From: Petunia secreta
Lineage: Eukaryota > Streptophyta > Magnoliopsida > Solanales > Solanaceae
Direction: 5' to 3'
Length of the DNA stretch: 64,000 bases
NCBI GenBank assembly: GCA_029990175.1
Contig: JARKIP010000035.1
Span: 18,341,501 to 18,405,500 of the forward strand
This document shows positions 58,591 through 64,000 of this stretch, one piece after another. Numbering within the stretch: position 1 is the first letter of the stretch; the number at the start of each line of letters is the position of its first letter. Made by a program: the position numbers and the translations under genes. The notes below the pieces were generated by a model. It worked only from the letters and a program-made list of their open reading frames with translations. It ran no database searches and was not told the origin of the DNA.

Positions 58591-59843
58591 TAACTATTAA
58601 CTAAATTGAACGATTTTGAATTATCTAAACAAGCAGAGTTAGTTTCGTGGATTAAAGATGTATCTAAAAGTTAAAACTATAAACTAGAATTATAACTAAA
58701 GCATGTAATTTGATCAAAACACACTATCAAAGTTTTGGTTATCAAGGGGATGAACTATTCCAGGGTAATGGGATATCTGCCTATCCTGGTGAATTCTTCA
58801 GTTAATTTGAATAATTAAGTCATATGAGTTACTAATCGATAGGGTTAATTTTACTTATAGGAATCTTCTGATTTCATACTCGTATATTTAAGTTAATCTA
58901 ACGCCTATATTCCTATGAAATTAGGATTAACAAAAATGCATTAAAAATTCTTGTAAAAGTGATTAAGTAAGGCAAAAAGGTATATTCTTATCCTAGTTGC
59001 GAATCCGTTCCCCGATGCCCAGGTTCAAGAACTTGCCCTATTCAATCCTATTGAAATCAAGAATTCCCTTTCCCAAGTTCAATTCAAGATTCGTAGATAG
59101 TATTTAACTGCTGCCCAAACAATCAAATAATTGGGCACAGGATATGAATAAATAACCCAAAGTGATAAATTAATTAAATAAAACTAACTTTTAAATATCA
59201 ACATTCATGGCAAACCAATAACCTCAGAACAAAAAGTTTAGCTACACATAATCATGGTAGAAATCCAACAATTAATTTGAAATAACATAAGTTTTAACAG
59301 AGAAAAAGAATAAGTACCCTGTGTAGAATCCTGTGAAATTGCTCCTAGCTCCTACCCTGTGTACAATTTCCTACTTTACTTGGAATTAGAAAATCCTATT
59401 ATAAGTTGTAATTCCAGCTTCATCTTGTAGGATCTTATTTTCCCAGTTTTTGTGGACTTGTATTTTCTGCTTTGGCTTGTAAGGTTGAATTTCTAATCCT
59501 AGTTGGCTTTGGCTCTGTTTAAATCGCAAGAAAAGAGCTGTCCAGGAAGAACACAGCTTTGCACGTTACTTTGGAGCCATTCAGCTTAAATTAAAATTAC
59601 ATTCTTGCTTGGATGCCACCTCGGATGCTTAGGCTCAACTTAGCTTCCTTCAACTTTTGCGCCACAAGCTCCCTTTCACTCTAAAAATTGCTAAAACTCA
59701 CCTGTTTAATCAAAACGAAATCAAGTAGTGATATATCAAATAATCATACCGTGTTGGGCATAATTAATCACTAAAATGACTTTAAATATATTAGAATCCA
59801 TAGGAATTTGACCTCAAAACATAGGAAAATATGCCAAACATCA
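58591..59843 (-). repeat. Outer Athila-like LTR, right fragment
   Basis: Continuation of 46064-46150. Related but diverged from the inner LTR (for example GTTCCCCGATGCCCAGGTTC near 59008 and ATGCCAAACATCA at its end). Together the pieces make an LTR of about 1.34 kb, the same length as the inner one. Confidence 0.85.
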
Positions 59844-61010
59844 CTACCCCACACTTAACTTTTTGTACATCCTCGGACAATGCAAACTCAACAAGTCACT
59901 TAGACAACTCAACTATTAAACTCAAGGGACTTCAAAACTATTGCTATACCACATAATTCTCATTTAAGCTCACAACACTAGAGTTCTTTTCTTTTTCCTT
60001 ATCGCTTCACCTAACTCAAAATACCAAAGCCTTCCACAATATCAAGATCACAACTCATTAAGTGCATTCGGGAAACAAGATTGATTCATTAACTTAACTC
60101 CCATACAAGTACCATAAATTCAAGGGTCCACAATGTGTGTGTGATTGTTTTCCCTACGACTTCGATAATAAAACAATGGACCAAAGCGGCAAGACTTCAG
60201 AGAATTCACATAATTCAAATAATTAACTAATAGATATCACAATTAACTTCATCTTCCATAATCAAGCCTCAAGGGTCAACAACGGGGTATTTTCTATTAT
60301 TTGCATAATACTTGGATGATTGGGGACCTAGGAAATCAACAAATACGTCAGCCTCACTGGGGTGCCTTTGGCGTGTTCATACTCGAGGTTTTTATCACCC
60401 TTAACCGAGCACAGGAACATTTCCCCCATCTGTTTTCTCTTTTTTTTTTTCTTATGCTTTGCACATTTTTTTTTCTTTTTCCAGTTACCCTTCTTGCTTC
60501 ATTCCCTTTCATAGGCTCTCAAACGGTTTTCAATCCTATCTCCCATTCTTTCTTTCTTTCTTTCTTTCTTTTTTACAATTCTTTTCTTTCATTTTTCTTA
60601 TGTTCATTCTCTTCATCATAGCTAATCAAAGGCCTTGTTCAAAATTATTTCAGTACATAAGAAAGAACAAAGTGCTCAAAGTGTAGTGGACACCATAGGA
60701 CTTAGGCACATGCAGTTGAGTTAAAACTAAGAATCAGGCCCTTCCCTACTCTCTTAATGGATCATTTTTCCATCATATAATGTGTCATCAGGCTCCAGTT
60801 AAAATGAATTAAGCTAAGAAATTTTTTTGGCTCTCTTTATTTATTTTAAGCTATAAAATTCTATCTAATTACAACTATTCCTAAAACACCCGGTTCAAAA
60901 TAAAAACACGTCCCTGCAAAAGAACCGTGGCTTGAAGAAAATCCAAGGACCCTACCCTAGTACTAATCTAAAAAGAAAAAGAAAAAATTATCCTAAGAAT
61001 AAAGACAACT
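59844..61010 (-). mobile_element. Internal 3' stub of the outer Athila-like element
   Basis: Starts with a polypurine tract (- strand AAGTGTGGGGTAG) and continues with the same type of 3' noncoding sequence as the inner element, including T-rich DNA at 60440-60600. No coding part is reached before the next LTR-like sequence at 61011. Confidence 0.7.
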
Positions 61011-64000
61011 TGTCATACCCGATTTTGGACTCGACTCGAGGCGAGTCGGGTTTCGGATTTGACTGGGTAAACTCGTTTGGAGTTAAGGTTTTGGAATTGC
61101 CACCTAATATAGTTTCTAAGGTGTATTAGGTCACCTATTAATTTACTAATTTAATTTAAAGAATTAACTACGGGTTGGTCTACGAGTCAGATATTCGGGT
61201 AAGTGTTCGAAATAACCCAGAAGGAAGGGGTTAGGCACCTTCTAGGTTCCACTAAACGTGGTTCCCGGCCGATTTCCATATTAGGTTTAACATATTTCTT
61301 TAAGAGGATAAAATCTAAATAAAATAGACAAAAGAGATTTGGGATGCAAAGTAAGTAAAATAAGCAATTTAATAATTTAACATACTTGCATAAATAATTT
61401 GAAATAATAGTCATGTTGTACAAACAGCCACAAAATAATAAATAACTACTTAAACATTTGAATAACCCTAGGTTTTATTATCTTATTCGGATCAGAACCC
61501 GGCTTTCGTAAGGGACGATAGTTTCAGAATCCGCTATCAATATATAGCTCGGGTAATTTTCATCATTTCTGAGGGGCTTAATTACCTTTAACCCACATAC
61601 CCTCTCTAAGTATTTAACTAAAGCGCTTGCTAATATTTTAAACGTCCTAAAGGCTTGCTAGCGTCCCACTTAATGTCTCGGAGGCCATTGAGACTACTAA
61701 TAAAATATCTAGACTCTCTTAAGTGTATTAAGTGCCCCAAATCTAGGCGCCAAATAACAAACTGTCATGTTAACACATAAGCAAATAATATTATGTAAGC
61801 AAAACAATTTTAAAAGCTTTCAAATTAGGCCTCCAAATTAATAAAGCAAGTGAAAAGGATATAAATTAAATAAGTTTAAATACTGTTAAAATCCAGTATG
61901 TTAACTTTGCAGAAAAGAGCCAGTTTTAACACTATTTTGCAAATTTAGCATTTTCAGAACGTGATCTAGCTTAGGACGATCTCAAATGGCGTAGATAGTC
62001 TATTTAGGCTCTCAGATTTTAGTTTTAACCACTCCAAATATATTTCTACGTTATCAGAGTATACAACTTACAGAATCAGTCCCGTTTCAGATAATATTGC
62101 GATTTTAGCCTATTTTCAGAAAATGATCCAATTACAGAGTTTAATAAATTGCATAAATAGTCTAGATTGATATCAAACTTTCAGTTTTAAACCTGTTAAC
62201 ATATTGCCTTAATTTCCAGAAAATCATTTGCACAAGTAAACCAATTTTCAACTCATGCTACGATTTTAACACATAAAAATAAATAGAAAGGTTCGACATG
62301 GCCCATGTTAGCCAATGTCATTGCTTTTGACATGTACATCACACAGTACCTGTCCTACACGAATAAAAGCACCTTATGATGCTTACACAAACCATATAAT
62401 TCCTAACAAATACATAGTTTGAGCATTCAAGTCTAGTTACATAGCAATTTTATGAAAAAACAGAGAAGAGAGAAGGGCCTTGTCCCTTGAATCCTGAAAA
62501 ATTCTTTTCAAGAACTCCCTGCCTCTCACCAAAAGGGAAAACCTTTAGCGTTATAATCCATTGGAAGGTTTATATGACTGTTAAACCTGTATGGGACTAA
62601 CAAATGGTATAACCTCTTTAGAGGCTATACAACATAATCTGCAAAACTGGTTAGAGGGTGGCCGTAACAGACCCAAAAAAGAAAGATCTATCTGCCTACC
62701 CTAAGACAAGCAAACAAAAAAGATGGCAGTGACACACAACTAAGAATAATACGCAATAGGAAGAGTTGTCATAGACATATGTCAAGCGCAGAACAAACAG
62801 AAGCATGCTGTTAACACCTTGAACTTACCTTAGTTGTAGAACAAATAAAAATAAAAAAACAGGACAACCAACTGAGGAGAGTAGCAAGCAATAGACTCAG
62901 GCCAACTGATGTTTTGGACTTGATGAAGCAACAGAGAACCAAAGATTAGAGAGAGCAGGCAAATGCTATGCCTCCAGAGATGTATTTCAGTGTGTGAGTT
63001 GTGTTGTGTGTCTAAAACTCTGAGTGTATGAGAGGTGTAGATAGTGTTGTCAGTCTCTTAATGTTGTTCTCAAAGGTGTAGACCAGTGTCTAGGTTCTGA
63101 GGTGCAGAGGAGAAGAAGGGAGGGGCTGTGTTCAGCCTTATATTTCAGTGTATAGATTGTAAAGAATGAGAAGAAAAGAGTAGGGTAGTGCACTGTTTAT
63201 GTATTCAGCCTGTGAAGGAGTTTTCCAAGGTGTTTAATCCCTGTCTAAGTGGTGTATTATGTCCAAAAGGATGGAGTGTTTAATCCCTGTCTAAGGCTGA
63301 GGTCAAATAATTTAATATTACTCTATGAAAGACAGAGATAATTCTGTTATCACATAAAAGGAAAGAGGATATTTTGGCTTTCAAATTGGATAGTAAAGGC
63401 AAGATCTTTGCAATTACATAGAGAGTGATTCAAGGGATCAAAATTCTATAGAAGGAAAGTACGACAGAATAGGTAACATGTCTTCCTAGATTACTGTGCT
63501 CTTCAAAATCAGAATATGCGTATATGTAAAATTACACAGGAGAAGTATAACCAGGCAGTAACTAGGCTTTCCTTAGTACTAGCAGTGCTATTCAAAATCC
63601 AAAACCAATAGAAGGTGTAGCCAAAACAGAGGGAAATTAAAGAAGAACTATAGTCTTAACAGAATTTCAAGAACAATCACTATCAATTTCCAAACGATCA
63701 AAAGCTTCTCATACTCGACTTAAGCTGAAAATGGCTTCTAACAATTCTAGCATATAATTAAAACTGATCAGCTTCAATCAACCAATATAATTTGAAACTG
63801 TTTCAATTCTTTAATTATCTTCAAACTCAAGAATCATAGATCAGAATTAACTAGGTATGCTTCTTCAGCAGAATAAAAATAGAAAAGGGAAAGATCTTAC
63901 CAGTTTAGAACCGGGTCGGATTAGGGGTGAGAAAACCGTGTCGGGTCAGCTCTAGCTCGACCCGTTTTGCTTTGATTTGTAAAGATTTTGTTCCAATCTT
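61011..64000 (+). repeat. Start of another LTR retroelement, runs off the window
   Basis: Begins TGTCATACCCG after CAACT. It shares with the LTR at 22806 the string GCCACCTAAT...TATTAGGTCACCTA and a following GGGGTTAGGCACCTTCTAGG block. No matching LTR end or primer site is seen before 64000, so the LTR is either about 3 kb or longer or its end is decayed. The rest (61500-64000) holds no recognisable gene. Confidence 0.5.

Overview
This window is plant nuclear DNA, AT-rich and built almost entirely of nested transposable elements. I found no host gene that I can defend. Four things point to a eudicot, most likely Solanaceae (moderate confidence, by recall of repeat types and not by search): an Athila-type Ty3/gypsy element with a tRNA-Asp primer site, an RTE-like LINE with a (TTG)n tail, a Stowaway MITE starting CTCCCTCTGTCCC, and a hAT-type element starting TAGGGGTGGGC.

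Layout. (1) 1-10265: unrecognised intergenic DNA interrupted by a complete 8.0-kb LTR retrotransposon, copy A (848-8856, + strand, CTTTT target duplication). (2) 10266-19181: copy B of the same family on the - strand (GGAAG duplication). (3) 19187-24083: debris of an Athila/Tat-like element on the + strand, with the pol 3' end, a decayed downstream ORF and the start of a 3' LTR. (4) 24089-35384: copy C of the copy A/B family (- strand), carrying an almost identical 3.64-kb tandem duplication, so it reads LTR-internal-partial LTR-internal-LTR. (5) 35385-39050: an RTE-like LINE whose 5' region was hit by copy C. (6) 39051-42659: a Stowaway MITE, a 675-bp hAT-type element and a ~1-kb foldback. 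(7) 42660-46063: a reverse-strand LTR and adjacent internal sequence of another Ty3/gypsy element. (8) 46064-61010: an Athila-like LTR and internal stub, into which a complete 12.4-kb Athila element (46151-58585, - strand, GTTGT duplication) inserted. (9) 61011-64000: the start of another LTR that runs off the window.

The A/B/C family uses an initiator-tRNA-Met primer site and keeps only a decayed gag. I see no protease, reverse transcriptase or RNase H in it, so it fits the known TR-GAG class of non-autonomous elements. Copies A and B share an antisense block holding an integrase zinc-binding fragment; copy C lacks it. LTRs of this family also carry interchangeable tandem-repeat modules, one of which repeats a TATA-like motif. 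The inner Athila element has recognisable gag, protease, RT, RNase H, integrase and a downstream extra ORF, but it is broken by frameshifts, a 56-bp duplication and an RT active-site Asp to Asn change.

Boundaries supported by TG/CA ends plus target duplications are reliable. Boundaries of decayed coding blocks and of the incomplete elements are approximate. No alignment, database search or divergence calculation was run.
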